Numbered from the stretch's first letter, positions 35,953 through 44,566 are shown. The stretch is DNA of 64,000 nt from Jeotgalibacillus sp. ET6 (GCF_029667115.1 NZ_JARUIU010000009.1:1-64000), one strand, 5' to 3'. The notes: a model not told the origin generated them from the sequence alone. Translations and numbers: made by a program.

Positions 35953-37203
35953 ATGAAGAAACTTAATTTGACTGCAAAGATTCTGATTGCTCTCATTCTG
36001 GGCATCATAACGGGTCTGGCTTTAAATGCTTTTGCGCCGGATTTGTTTTCTACTCTGGATACATATTTGTTTTCACCCCTGGGTCAAATCTTCTTAAGTT
36101 TGATTAATATGCTGGTAGTGCCGATTGTATTCTTTTCTCTGGTACTAGGCATTGCAGGTCTGGGAGATACAAAGAAGCTTGGCAGAATAGGATTTAAAGC
36201 AGTATTAACATTTATTGTTACGACGGCTATTGCGATCACCATTGGGTTGACCCTTGGTGCAATTATTCAGCCTGGAGAAAACTCTCCTCTTACGGCAGAA
36301 GATCGTGACGCCGCTTCATTTGAGGAAGAAGATACTCCTTCAGTGGCAGAAACTCTTTTAAATATTATTCCTGAAAATCCTGTATCTGCACTTGCAGAAG
36401 GCAATATGCTTCAAATAATTGCTTTCTCGATCTTTATTGGATTTGCTTTAACTGTTTTAAAGGAAAAAACAAAAGGTGTTTTAAGCTTATTTGAACAAGG
36501 CAATGAAATTATGATGTTTCTGGTTGGCATCGTCATGAAATTTGCTCCTTATGGAACGTTTGGGTTAATTGCTTCAGCACTAGGGGAAGCAGGGTTTGAT
36601 TCGCTTCAAAGCATCTTGATGTATGTGCTTGTTGTGCTGCTGGCATTAGTTATTCATGCTATTGTGACCTATGGCAGTATCATTTTTTTCCTGGCAAAGA
36701 AGAGTCCAATCTGGTTTTACAAAAACTTTTTCCCTGCAATGACAGTAGGATTCAGTACATCAAGCAGTAATGCAACACTGCCTATTTCAATGGAAGTAGC
36801 GCAAAGAGATTTGAAAGTATCCAAATCTTCCAGCTCGTTTGTTCAGCCGCTTGGTGCCACTATCAATATGGATGGAACGGCGATCATGCAGGGGGTCGCA
36901 ACGATATTTATTGCTCAGATTTATGCGGTTGATCTGACATTTGTTCAGCTCTTAACGGTTGTGATGACGGCAGTCCTTGCGAGTATTGGAACTGCCGGAG
37001 TACCGGGTGTGGGTCTGATATTGCTTGCAATGGTATTGAATTCAGTGAATCTTCCTGTAGCAGGCATAGGGCTGATACTCGGAATAGACCGCCTGCTCGA
37101 CATGTGCAGAACCGCAATTAATATTTCAGGGGATGCTGCTGTTGCTCTGTACGTTTCTGAATCTGAAAAGAAAAAGAAGATTAAGGAGCAAAGAGGAGAA
37201 TAA
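35953..37203 (+). CDS. Dicarboxylate/amino acid:cation symporter (DAACS family)
   Basis: A 416-aa sodium or proton symporter of the GltT/DctP/TcyP family. It has the serine-rich hairpin GFSTSSSNATLPISMEVAQ, the NMDGT motif in ATINMDGTAIMQG, and the substrate region IDRLLDMCRTAINISGDA. An insertion of acidic residues (ENSPLTAEDRDAASFEEED) sits in an outer loop. ATG 35953 follows ATCGGAGGAAAATGT; the 20 upstream codons lack a start signal. Whether it takes glutamate, dicarboxylates or cystine cannot be told. Confidence 0.9.
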   Translation: MKKLNLTAKILIALILGIITGLALNAFAPDLFSTLDTYLFSPLGQIFLSLINMLVVPIVFFSLVLGIAGLGDTKKLGRIGFKAVLTFIVTTAIAITIGLTLGAIIQPGENSPLTAEDRDAASFEEEDTPSVAETLLNIIPENPVSALAEGNMLQIIAFSIFIGFALTVLKEKTKGVLSLFEQGNEIMMFLVGIVMKFAPYGTFGLIASALGEAGFDSLQSILMYVLVVLLALVIHAIVTYGSIIFFLAKKSPIWFYKNFFPAMTVGFSTSSSNATLPISMEVAQRDLKVSKSSSSFVQPLGATINMDGTAIMQGVATIFIAQIYAVDLTFVQLLTVVMTAVLASIGTAGVPGVGLILLAMVLNSVNLPVAGIGLILGIDRLLDMCRTAINISGDAAVALYVSESEKKKKIKEQRGE

Positions 37204-37291
37204 GTGTTCATCAAAACAACACGATTGCTTTGAAAGAATTCTCCTTCATACAGGTATACTTAGTGTATAAATTGAAAAAGGAGCAGCGGGT

Positions 37292-37459
37292 ATGAATCTT
37301 GGAATAGGTGAAATCATCATTATTCTATTTGTTGCATTAATCGTGTTTGGACCCTCTAAGCTCCCGGAACTCGGAAAAGCCGCAGGAGTTACCATGCATG
37401 AATTTAAAAAAGCACTTCATTCAACAGGTTCCGATAAGAAAAAAGATAAAGATTTATAA
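37292..37459 (+). CDS. tatA: Twin-arginine translocase subunit TatA
   Basis: A 55-aa TatA: MNLGIGEIIIILFVALIVFG is the membrane helix, followed by the conserved FGPSKLPELGKAAG amphipathic helix and a charged tail ending KKKDKDL. AAAGGAGCAGCGGGT precedes the ATG. No tatC is beside it, so it is an orphan tatA like B. subtilis tatAc. It lies 88 bases after the symporter and repeat copy H follows. Confidence 0.92.
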   Translation: MNLGIGEIIIILFVALIVFGPSKLPELGKAAGVTMHEFKKALHSTGSDKKKDKDL

Positions 37460-37495
37460 GTAGAGCGGGGCTAAAAGGTCAGCCGCTAACGTACA

Positions 37496-37656
37496 TGAGC
37501 CTGGGACAAGGAGTCTCAGGTTCTTTTATTTGTTCACTGCGCTTCAAGCACCTGTTAACTCTTTCAGGAGCTCGCCACCTCTTGCTGCACTGACCTCATC
37601 GGAATAAATATGTACTGCCTCATTTTCAACCTGTTATCTCTTGTGTCTCAGCCCTT
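37496..37656 (-). repeat. Interspersed ~230-bp element, copy H (decayed)
   Basis: Hairpin GAGCCTGGGACAAGGAGTCTCAGGTTC, then TTCACTGCGCTTCAAG, CTTTCAGGAGCTCGCCACC, TGCACTGACCTCAT and an end TTGTGTCTCAGCCC. It is shortened by about 70 bases in the middle. The hairpin end faces tatA and can act as its terminator. Confidence 0.7.
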
Positions 37657-37801
37657 ATTTAAATTAAAAAATAAAGGAATTTTTAAATTCCAAAAAAATT
37701 CAGGTTAAAACGTGCATATCTCTCACATGAATGTATTGCTTTGCTAATAGAATCAATTATGACTGCTTTTATTGTTTTTAGTGGAGAGAGAGGTGGCAGG
37801 T
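37657..37801. other. Promoter region of the XRE regulator
   Basis: AT-rich spacer between repeat copy H and the regulator gene; no ORF or operator recognised. Confidence 0.4.
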
Positions 37802-38284
37802 ATGACAAAAGAAGAATTGATCGAATTAATCGCCTCGAAGCTGAAGCTGATTCGAATTGAAGCTGATTTTACTCATGATCGAATGGCTCAGGTTATCGGT
37901 GTTTCAAAAAGAACCCTCGTACAGATTGAAAAGGGGCGTCTGCTGCCGGATTGGTCTACTGTCATCATTATTTGTGCACTGTTCAGGGAACAAGACAGTT
38001 TAATAAATGCAATCGGTGGAGATGCACTTGAACTGGCAGAGCAGCTTGCAAGGAAAGAGTTGAGTGCCCGCAAGGAAAAAACGCTGGGTGGAAGAATATT
38101 GTGGAAAATAGTCAGGAAAAATGAAAACTTGATCTTACAAAAAAATATTGTCAGCAAGCATTTTAGAATTGTAGACGAGGATCAGTACAGGCTGTTTAGT
38201 TCCTTTAATGAACAGGAGGCAAAGGAGAGGTTTATGGAACTGGTAAAACAAAAAAAGAATCTCACCCCATGTAAGCATGGGTGA
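37802..38284 (+). CDS. XRE-family helix-turn-helix regulator
   Basis: A 160-aa protein. Residues 10-70 are an XRE helix-turn-helix (DRMAQVIGVSKRTLVQIEKGRLLPDWSTV). The remainder has a basic segment and KHFRIVDEDQYRLFSSFNEQEAKERFMEL. ATG 37802 follows GAGAGAGGTGGCAG. The final codons (NLTPCKHG) are encoded by the terminator hairpin, suggesting the original 3' end was extended into it. The target is unknown; no partner gene is beside it. Confidence 0.82.
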   Translation: MTKEELIELIASKLKLIRIEADFTHDRMAQVIGVSKRTLVQIEKGRLLPDWSTVIIICALFREQDSLINAIGGDALELAEQLARKELSARKEKTLGGRILWKIVRKNENLILQKNIVSKHFRIVDEDQYRLFSSFNEQEAKERFMELVKQKKNLTPCKHG

Positions 38285-38296
38285 GATTCTTTTTTA
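38252..38296. terminator. Terminator overlapping the XRE gene 3' end
   Basis: AGAATCTCACCCCATG and CATGGGTGAGATTCT form a strong 15-bp stem, followed by TTTTTTATT. The stop codon of the XRE gene lies in the stem and the convergent TetR gene ends just beyond, so it probably serves both. Confidence 0.85.
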
Positions 38297-38869
38297 TTAT
38301 TTTACGGCAATTCCGTTTTCAAGAATGCTGAAAATAGCTTCTGACCATTGATCGGCAGGAATTTTTTCATAGTTGGGAATTAAAACGGTGTTAAAGAAAA
38401 TGCCTGCTACTAAAGAAGATGGCACATCTTTTCGAATTGACCCTTCATCCTTGGATTTTTCAATATGAATAGTCAGTAATTGAAACAATTCACGTGAATA
38501 TCTGTCGAGTTCATCTAAATGACTGGCGACAGTGTGAGAAGTACTTTGATTTAGTGAAGAACGCATTTTGATCATGTCATACACTTGAGAATACTCCATA
38601 AAAAGCGTTAGCAGTTCTTTCAGCATGTTAAATGAGGAAGTCTGAGGAGAGATTGCCTCAATCCGTTCCATTACCTCGATCATAAGAAGGCGCATATAAT
38701 CAGTTATCAGCTCATCTTTATTGCTGTAGTATTCATATATTGTACTTCTGGCTACATCTAATTTATCTGCCAATGCCTTGAAGTGAAATCCTTCATAACC
38801 TTTTTCAAGCAGCAGCTCTTCCGTTGCCTTTAAAAGATCTTCTATTACCATCTTTCTTTGTCTAGCCAT
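38297..38869 (-). CDS. TetR/AcrR-family transcriptional regulator
   Basis: A 190-aa regulator with an N-terminal helix-turn-helix (residues 8-55, FHFKALADKLDVARSTIYEYYSNKDELI) and a C-terminal ligand-binding helical domain ending DQWSEAIFSILENGIAVK. AAGGATGATGGGTGT precedes the ATG. It stands alone between convergent and tandem genes, so its regulated gene is not evident from position. Confidence 0.88.
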   Translation of the reverse strand: MARQRKMVIEDLLKATEELLLEKGYEGFHFKALADKLDVARSTIYEYYSNKDELITDYMRLLMIEVMERIEAISPQTSSFNMLKELLTLFMEYSQVYDMIKMRSSLNQSTSHTVASHLDELDRYSRELFQLLTIHIEKSKDEGSIRKDVPSSLVAGIFFNTVLIPNYEKIPADQWSEAIFSILENGIAVK

Positions 38870-39013
38870 ACACCCATCATCCTTTATTCAGCCATACTTA
38901 TATACATTATAACGGAATTTGAAGAAAACCGTGTACTTTTCAGGTGAATATGTATATGCAGATGAGATTCTTCCTCAGGAGCGGCTGTTGTGATAGGTTG
39001 AAAAGATGAGTAA

Positions 39014-39064
39014 AATGCCCGGTTTTCTTGATGATCATCAAGAAAAAAACGGGCGTTTTTTAAT
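39014..39064 (-). terminator. Terminator of the Usp gene
   Basis: GCCCGTTTTTTTCTTGATG pairs with CATCAAGAAAACCGGGC, and the minus strand then reads ATTTTACTC. T-rich tails occur on both sides, but the position past the stop at 39089 indicates the Usp gene. Confidence 0.75.
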
Positions 39065-39088
39065 CATAGCAAGAACTAGTAGTAACGT

Positions 39089-39598
39089 TTATTTAATAAC
39101 GAGTACACTGCATGGGGAGGACTGCATAATTTTTTCACTGACACTGCCTAAAAACCATTTCTGAAAGGTGCTTTTTTCTGTGCGTCCTACAATAATTAAA
39201 TCTACTTCATTGTTTTCAGCGTAATCCACAATGGCTTCAGCTGGTGACCCTGTTAACGGATAAAACTGCGCTTCAATGTTTTTGTTATCCAAGTGATCCT
39301 TTGCAGATTTCAACGCATCATCAAGCTCGTCTGTCAACTGATGAACAGACTTTCCGTTGTCCTGTTGAGGCAGGGGAGGCATGTATGGCGGATTTTGCCT
39401 ATCCACTCCAGGAGACATAATCGCTGATGCATCTCTCGGTTTATCGTAGATCGTCGTGTCGAGTGAATGTTTTTCAGTAGAAACATGAGTAATAGTGAGA
39501 TCTGCTTTATTATTTAAATGAAGCAGCTCTACAGCAGAATCCAGCGCTTTTTGACTGCTGTCAGACTGGTCAAACGCTAAAAGAATATGAGTATACAT
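39089..39598 (-). CDS. Universal stress protein (UspA family)
   Basis: A 169-aa nucleotide-binding Usp-fold protein. It begins MYTHILLAFDQSDSSQKAL and ends with the ATP-binding pattern VGRTEKSTFQKWFLGSVSEKI then SPCSVLVIK. A proline-rich insertion (RQNPPYMPPLPQQDNGK, around residues 68-85) is longer than usual for the family. AAGGAGCTGAATGCT precedes the ATG. The physiological role is not predictable. Confidence 0.88.
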   Translation of the reverse strand: MYTHILLAFDQSDSSQKALDSAVELLHLNNKADLTITHVSTEKHSLDTTIYDKPRDASAIMSPGVDRQNPPYMPPLPQQDNGKSVHQLTDELDDALKSAKDHLDNKNIEAQFYPLTGSPAEAIVDYAENNEVDLIIVGRTEKSTFQKWFLGSVSEKIMQSSPCSVLVIK

Positions 39599-39677
39599 AG
39601 CATTCAGCTCCTTAAAAGACAGATTACTATGCCTTTACCCTATTAAATATTGAATAGTCTGAATAAATGAAAAAATA

Positions 39678-39904
39678 TAAAAAGAGCCTGAGACAAAAGT
39701 GTCTCAAGCTCTACAACCGGTTCACTTCGCTTCAGGCGGACGCTTTCCGCAGGGACGGCGCTGAGCCCTCCTCAGGCTTTGCCCCGCGGAGTCTAAGCTT
39801 GCCGTTATATCCTGCAGGAGTCACCACCTTCCGCTCCGCTCACCTACTACTAGTAATAAATATTTCCTCATTTTTTAAACTTTATTGAGTTTTGTCCCAG
39901 CATT
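39678..39904 (-). repeat. Interspersed ~230-bp element, copy I (full length)
   Basis: A well preserved copy. Hairpin GAGCCTGAGACAAAAGTGTCTCAAGCTC is followed by CGGTTCACTTCGCTTCAGG, GGACGCTTTCCGCAGGGACGG, TATCCTGCAGGAGTCACCACC and TCCGCTCCGCTCACCTACTA. It ends with GAGTTTTGTCCCAGC. It lies in the divergent region between usp and the bmr leader. Confidence 0.92.
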
Positions 39905-40024
39905 ATAGGGAAGAACAAACAGCGCAGATAAATGTATAAGACAGAATAGGATAAAATATAGTGCATATTATAAGTAAAATGTTATCTATGCTTATGTTAA
40001 TTCCCTATATTATTCTGAATTTTT

Positions 40025-40096
40025 TTATCCGATTAAATTAATCAGGAAAAAGATTACAACGATGGCACCAATAATCATTAAGATTGTTCTTAGCAT
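40025..40096 (-). CDS. 23-aa hydrophobic peptide
   Basis: The product is MLRTILMIIGAIVVIFFLIN followed by LIG, a single membrane helix with one basic residue at the start. The ATG at 40096 follows AAAGGGGTGAACTGC at good spacing. No family recognised. It lies alone between repeat copy I and the bmr leader. Confidence 0.5.
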   Translation of the reverse strand: MLRTILMIIGAIVVIFFLINLIG

Positions 40097-40257
40097 GCAG
40101 TTCACCCCTTTGTCAGGTTCCAAAATCGGTTGAAAATACATCCGGTTTGGTTAATTGTATAGTACCCTCAAGGGATATTTTTAAAACGTACCAGTAGAAA
40201 TTAGTTGTTAAATCAATCTTATACATCTTTTCATTTTTCAAAAAAATGAAAAAACAA

Positions 40258-40287
40258 TTGACATCTTAATGTGCATTGGGCTAATCT
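40258..40287 (+). promoter_or_regulatory. Candidate sigma-A promoter of the bmr leader
   Basis: A consensus TTGACA -35 is followed after 18 bases by TAATCT. It places transcription start near 40294, about 40 bases before the leader ORF. Confidence 0.55.
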
Positions 40288-40335
40288 AAGGGTGTCCTTA
40301 ATGGGCAAAATTACTTAAGAAGGGAGTTGCGTGTC

Positions 40336-40407
40336 ATGAAAATTCGTATCGATGCATTTAACCAATTCTTCCAATTGAATAACACGCAGCGACAAACTCT
40401 TTTGTAA
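40336..40407 (+). CDS. 23-aa leader peptide of the bmrCD operon
   Basis: A short ORF encoding MKIRIDAFNQFFQLNNTQRQ followed by TLL, with GAAGGGAGTTGCGTGTC upstream. It sits between the promoter and an intrinsic terminator, and ~300 bases ahead of the multidrug exporter genes. This is the layout of ribosome-mediated attenuation, and bmrCD of B. subtilis is known to be controlled through a leader (bmrB). Stalling of ribosomes by a translation-targeting antibiotic on this ORF would be expected to prevent formation of the terminator. Confidence 0.65.
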   Translation: MKIRIDAFNQFFQLNNTQRQTLL

Positions 40408-40488
40408 CAGATGATGTTTTTATGAACGATTAATTCTGTCATGATAGTGGTGCAGTCTGCGTATCGTAGTCTGTGCCTATTTTAATGA

Positions 40489-40529
40489 AAGCATACCGTG
40501 CTTTAATGGGCGGTGTGCTTTTTTTTTTT
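40489..40529 (+). terminator. Attenuator terminator in the bmr leader
   Basis: AAGCATACCG pairs with CGGTGTGCTT around a 12-base loop, then a run of about ten T. It lies 80 bases after the leader peptide stop codon and 190 bases before bmrC. Confidence 0.8.
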
Positions 40530-40618
40530 CAAAAATTGTATATAGTTGTCAACAGAGAAATCTGTTTTCATAAAAGAATGTGTTTTACCTATTCCAAAAA
40601 ATATGAGGAGGAAAAAAG

Positions 40619-40672
40619 ATGAATAAAGGAGCAAACATGTACATGAAAACGGTGGAGCTGGAAAGTGGGTAG
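40619..40672 (+). CDS. 17-aa ORF preceding bmrC, frame continues past TAG
   Basis: The ORF encodes MNKGANMYMKTVELESG and has a very strong ribosome site (GAGGAGGAAAAAAG). After the TAG the same frame continues PPVRFEGKGGGS to a TAA that overlaps the ATG of bmrC (TAATG). It may be a second leader/coupling peptide, or a decayed version of a longer coupling ORF interrupted by one nonsense mutation. It might correspond to the bmrB position in B. subtilis. Confidence 0.5.
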   Translation: MNKGANMYMKTVELESG

Positions 40673-40710
40673 CCGCCGGTTCGGTTTGAAGGAAAAGGAG
40701 GCGGAAGTTA

Positions 40711-42468
40711 ATGTTTAGTATTTTTTATAAGTTAAGCTGGTTTTTTAAAGAGCATTGGAAGAGGTACACTGTAGCGATTGTCCTGCTTTTGATTGCCAAT
40801 GTATTTGAAGTCATTCCCCCTTTGCTTGTAGGGCTCGCAATCGATGATATTTTTAGAGGGGAATTGACACAGGCAGTGTTGACCCGTTACTTGCTGATCC
40901 TGCTTGGTATTGCAGTCATCTCCTATTTATTTAATTATGTATGGCAGTATTTATTGTTTGGCGGTGCAAATGAAATCGAACGAAGACTCCGTTCTATGTT
41001 TATGGGACATTTGTTGAAAATGACACCAACCTTTTATGAACGGAACCGGACTGGAGATCTTATGGCAAGGTCGACTAATGATTTAAAAGCACTGTCTGTG
41101 ACAGCAGGATTTGGTGTATTGACACTAATTGATTCCACAGCTTATATGTTGACTATTCTTATTACAATGGGTGTGGTGGTGTCATGGGAATTAACCTTAG
41201 CGGCCGTTCTTCCGCTGCCGGTGCTGGCAATTGTCATGCAGCTTTTAGGGAAGAGAATTCACGAACGGTACACCAGTGCACAGAATGCTTTTGGTGATCT
41301 GAATGACAGAGTGCTTGAGTCAGTGGCAGGTGTAAGAGTGATTCGTGCATACGTTCAGGAAAGAGCTGATGAAGCTCAATTTCATCAGGAGACAGAAGAC
41401 GTATACAACAAGAATATGAAGGTCGCTTTTATTGACACACTATTCAATCCCCTGACAAAAATCCTGACAGGCATAAGCTACATGATCGGATTGGGATATG
41501 GCGCATTTCTTGTATTTAATCAAACCATTACGTTAGGTGAGCTGGTTGCATTTAACGTGTATCTGGGTATGCTGATCTGGCCAATGTTTGCGATAGGCGA
41601 GCTCATTAATATTATGCAGCGGGGAAATGCTTCGATGGACCGTGTAAATGAAACACTGAGCTATACTGAAGACGTACCGGACACTGAGCACCCTGTTAAT
41701 GCAGCGGCAGTAAGCTCCATAACCTTTTCAAATACCGGCTTTCAATATCCATCGTCAGCTGTAAAAAACCTGACGGATCTAAATGTGACAATTAATCAGG
41801 GGCAGACCCTGGGTGTCGTTGGGAAAACAGGAAGCGGAAAAACGACTTTTGTAAAGCAGCTTTTAAGAGAATACCCCCTGGGTGAGGGATCAGTAAAAAT
41901 AGGGGAAGTCCCGATTGATCAGCAGACAAAGGATCACGTTAGATCCTGGCTGGGCTATGTTCCACAGGATCATGTCCTATTTTCAAGAAGCATTCGCGAA
42001 AATATTTTATTTGGAGCAGAAGATGCGGATGAAAAAGCTATTTTTCATGCAATTAAAATGGCTCATTTTGAAAAGGATCTGGAAATGCTGCCTGGTGGCC
42101 TGGAAACGTTAGTAGGAGAAAAAGGAGTGGCTCTTTCAGGCGGCCAGAAACAGAGGATTTCAATCGCCCGCGCACTAATTAAAAACCCATCGGTTCTTAT
42201 TTTAGACGACTCATTGTCAGCGGTTGATGCAAAAACAGAATCCAGTATTTTAACTAATATCCGAAATGAAAGACAGGGAAAAACAACGATTATCACGACG
42301 CATCGTCTGTCAGCTGTAGAACATGCCGATTGGATTATTGTATTAGAAAACGGACGTGTGATTGAAGAAGGGAGACATCAAGATTTGCTTTCAGCTAAAG
42401 GCTGGTATTTAGAACAGTATGAGCGTCAGCAAGTAGAAGAATCCCTTCTTGAGGAGGTGCGCTCATGA
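40711..42468 (+). CDS. bmrC: Multidrug ABC exporter subunit BmrC (YheI)
   Basis: A 585-aa half-transporter with six N-terminal spans (residues 15-300) and a nucleotide-binding domain. Walker A GKTGSGKTTF, signature LSGGQKQR, Walker B LILDDSLSAVD, H-loop TTHRLSAVE. The residue after the Walker B aspartate is Asp rather than the catalytic Glu, so this subunit carries the degenerate ATP site of a heterodimeric exporter. AAAAGGAGGCGG precedes the ATG. Its stop overlaps the bmrD start by four bases. Confidence 0.94.
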   Translation: MFSIFYKLSWFFKEHWKRYTVAIVLLLIANVFEVIPPLLVGLAIDDIFRGELTQAVLTRYLLILLGIAVISYLFNYVWQYLLFGGANEIERRLRSMFMGHLLKMTPTFYERNRTGDLMARSTNDLKALSVTAGFGVLTLIDSTAYMLTILITMGVVVSWELTLAAVLPLPVLAIVMQLLGKRIHERYTSAQNAFGDLNDRVLESVAGVRVIRAYVQERADEAQFHQETEDVYNKNMKVAFIDTLFNPLTKILTGISYMIGLGYGAFLVFNQTITLGELVAFNVYLGMLIWPMFAIGELINIMQRGNASMDRVNETLSYTEDVPDTEHPVNAAAVSSITFSNTGFQYPSSAVKNLTDLNVTINQGQTLGVVGKTGSGKTTFVKQLLREYPLGEGSVKIGEVPIDQQTKDHVRSWLGYVPQDHVLFSRSIRENILFGAEDADEKAIFHAIKMAHFEKDLEMLPGGLETLVGEKGVALSGGQKQRISIARALIKNPSVLILDDSLSAVDAKTESSILTNIRNERQGKTTIITTHRLSAVEHADWIIVLENGRVIEEGRHQDLLSAKGWYLEQYERQQVEESLLEEVRS

Positions 42469-44477
42469 GTGTAGGAAAAAGGCTTTACAAGTATGCACTC
42501 TTATTTAAAAAAACCATTATAATCGCCCTGCTGATGCTGACTGTGTCTGTATCTGCAGAGCTCGTAGGCCCTTTTATTGCCAAGAAAATGATTGATGATC
42601 ATATTCTTGGAATCGAGCAGCCCTGGTACGGATCTGAGGACACTAGAGATGCAGTAGCATATAAAAATTCATTTTATAAGCGCGGGGATTATTTTACTGA
42701 AGGTGAGTCAAAAGGGGAAGAGGCGCATATTTATCAGATCGGCCTTCGGTTTTTCTTTGTGGATGAACCGGTTACAGCTGAAGGCGAACGCTCTTTTGAA
42801 GAGGGAAATTTGATTTTCACAAATGGAGAAACTCAAATTTCTTATCCTGCAGAAGAATTGTCAGGGTCTCAAATCATGGCATTTTACCAGCCGGAAATTC
42901 CACGTATCATTCAGTTGGTGCTGCTATATTTTGCTCTGACAGTCGTGGCGGCTATATTTCATTTTGGACAGGATTATCAGCTTCAGCGCTCAGCAAACAG
43001 AATTATTCAGAAAATGCGTACAGATATTTTCGGGCATATTCAAAGACTGCCTATTCAATATTTTGATAATCTGCCGGCAGGAAAAGTAGTTGCAAGAATT
43101 ACTAATGACACAGAAGCAATCCGGGAGTTGTATGTCCAGGTGCTTTCACAGTTTTTCTATAGCGGGATTTATATTGCAGGTATTTTTGTAGCCCTGTTTA
43201 TCCTTGATCCTCAGCTTGCAGCAATCTGTTTGATTTTGCTGCCAATTTTGTGGATTTGGATGTCTTTGTATCGGAAGTATGCTTCCACGTACAATCATGT
43301 AGTACGTTCGAAGGTAAGTGAAATCAATGCCTCCATTAATGAATCAATTCAGGGTATGACGATCATCCAGGCATTCAGAAGAGAAAAACGGACAAAAGAA
43401 GAATTTGAAGAAATGAATAAAACTCATTTTAATTATCAAAACAAGCTGTTAAGTTTGAACTCACTCATGTCTCATAATCTCGTTGCAATTCTTCGGAATC
43501 TGACTTTTGTTGCCTTTATCTGGTATTTTGGAAGCGGTGCAATAGGAGCAGAGTCGGTCGTTTCAGTCGGTGTATTGTATGCGTTCGTTGATTATATAAC
43601 CCGATTGTTCCAGCCTGTAACCGGAATCGTAAATCAGCTTGCCAATTTGGAAATTGCGCTGGTAGCAGGTGAAAGAGTATTTGAACTGCTTGATGAAAAT
43701 GGGGAAGAGGTAAAAGACAGCAGAATTAAAAGATATAAAGGACATGTAGAATTTGAAAACGTCTCTTTTGCCTACAAGGAAGAAGACTATGTATTAAAAA
43801 ACCTCTCATTTGAAGCGAAGCCAGGAGAAACTATTGGTTTGGTAGGCCATACAGGTTCGGGTAAAAGTTCAATCATGAATTTGTTATTCCGCTTCTATGA
43901 CTGTCAAAAAGGGGAGATTCGAATTGATGGAAAAAGCATCAAGGAACTGCCTCGACAGACCATTCGCGATCATATGGGAATTGTGCTTCAGGACCCCTAT
44001 CTCTTTACGGGTACAATTGCGTCAAATGTCTCTCTCAACGATCCTCGAATTTCACGGGACAAAATTGAACAAGCATTAAAAGCAGTAGGCGCTGATCGTG
44101 TACTAAAGCATCTTGAGCAGGGAATTGATGAGCCGGTAATCGAAAAAGGAAGCACCTTGTCATCAGGTCAGAGGCAATTAATTTCTTTTGCCAGAGCACT
44201 TGCCTATAACCCTTCCATTTTGATTTTGGATGAAGCAACATCGAGTGTAGATACCGAAACGGAGTCTATTATTCAAGACGCGATGGAAACGTTAAAGTCC
44301 GGCCGCACCACTTTTATTATTGCTCATAGATTGTCAACGATTAAAAATGCAGATCAAATTCTTGTCTTGGATAGAGGGGAGATTGCTGAGAAAGGCTCTC
44401 ACGATGAATTAATGGCTCTTAGAGGAAAATATTATCAAATGTATAAACTGCAGCAAGGAAATAAGCAGGCAGGATAA
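42465..44477 (+). CDS. bmrD: Multidrug ABC exporter subunit BmrD (YheH)
   Basis: A 670-aa half-transporter, partner of BmrC. A ~100-residue extracellular insertion lies between the first two spans (about residues 40-145). The NBD has Walker A GHTGSGKSS, Walker B LILDEATSSVD with the catalytic Glu, H-loop AHRLSTIK, and a degenerate signature LSSGQ. The LSSGQ here and the Asp in BmrC belong to the same composite site, as expected for one consensus and one degenerate ATP site. ATGA overlap with bmrC. A terminator follows. Confidence 0.95.
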   Translation: MSVGKRLYKYALLFKKTIIIALLMLTVSVSAELVGPFIAKKMIDDHILGIEQPWYGSEDTRDAVAYKNSFYKRGDYFTEGESKGEEAHIYQIGLRFFFVDEPVTAEGERSFEEGNLIFTNGETQISYPAEELSGSQIMAFYQPEIPRIIQLVLLYFALTVVAAIFHFGQDYQLQRSANRIIQKMRTDIFGHIQRLPIQYFDNLPAGKVVARITNDTEAIRELYVQVLSQFFYSGIYIAGIFVALFILDPQLAAICLILLPILWIWMSLYRKYASTYNHVVRSKVSEINASINESIQGMTIIQAFRREKRTKEEFEEMNKTHFNYQNKLLSLNSLMSHNLVAILRNLTFVAFIWYFGSGAIGAESVVSVGVLYAFVDYITRLFQPVTGIVNQLANLEIALVAGERVFELLDENGEEVKDSRIKRYKGHVEFENVSFAYKEEDYVLKNLSFEAKPGETIGLVGHTGSGKSSIMNLLFRFYDCQKGEIRIDGKSIKELPRQTIRDHMGIVLQDPYLFTGTIASNVSLNDPRISRDKIEQALKAVGADRVLKHLEQGIDEPVIEKGSTLSSGQRQLISFARALAYNPSILILDEATSSVDTETESIIQDAMETLKSGRTTFIIAHRLSTIKNADQILVLDRGEIAEKGSHDELMALRGKYYQMYKLQQGNKQAG

Positions 44478-44519
44478 TCTTTATAGTACCTATTTAAATT
44501 AAAAGCTAAAAAAAGAAGA

Positions 44520-44566
44520 GCTGTAAAAAGTCAAGAAGACCTGACTTTTTACAGCCTTTTTTTGGG
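44520..44566 (+). terminator. Terminator of bmrCD
   Basis: GCTGTAAAAAGTCA pairs with TGACTTTTTACAGC, followed by CTTTTTTT. Confidence 0.88.

Noticed and set aside
39667-39888. 73-codon ORF inside repeat copy I, and similar ORFs in copies C and F (13647-13928, 25466-25798)
   Set aside because: These are frames of the repetitive element; no RBS and not conserved as protein between copies.
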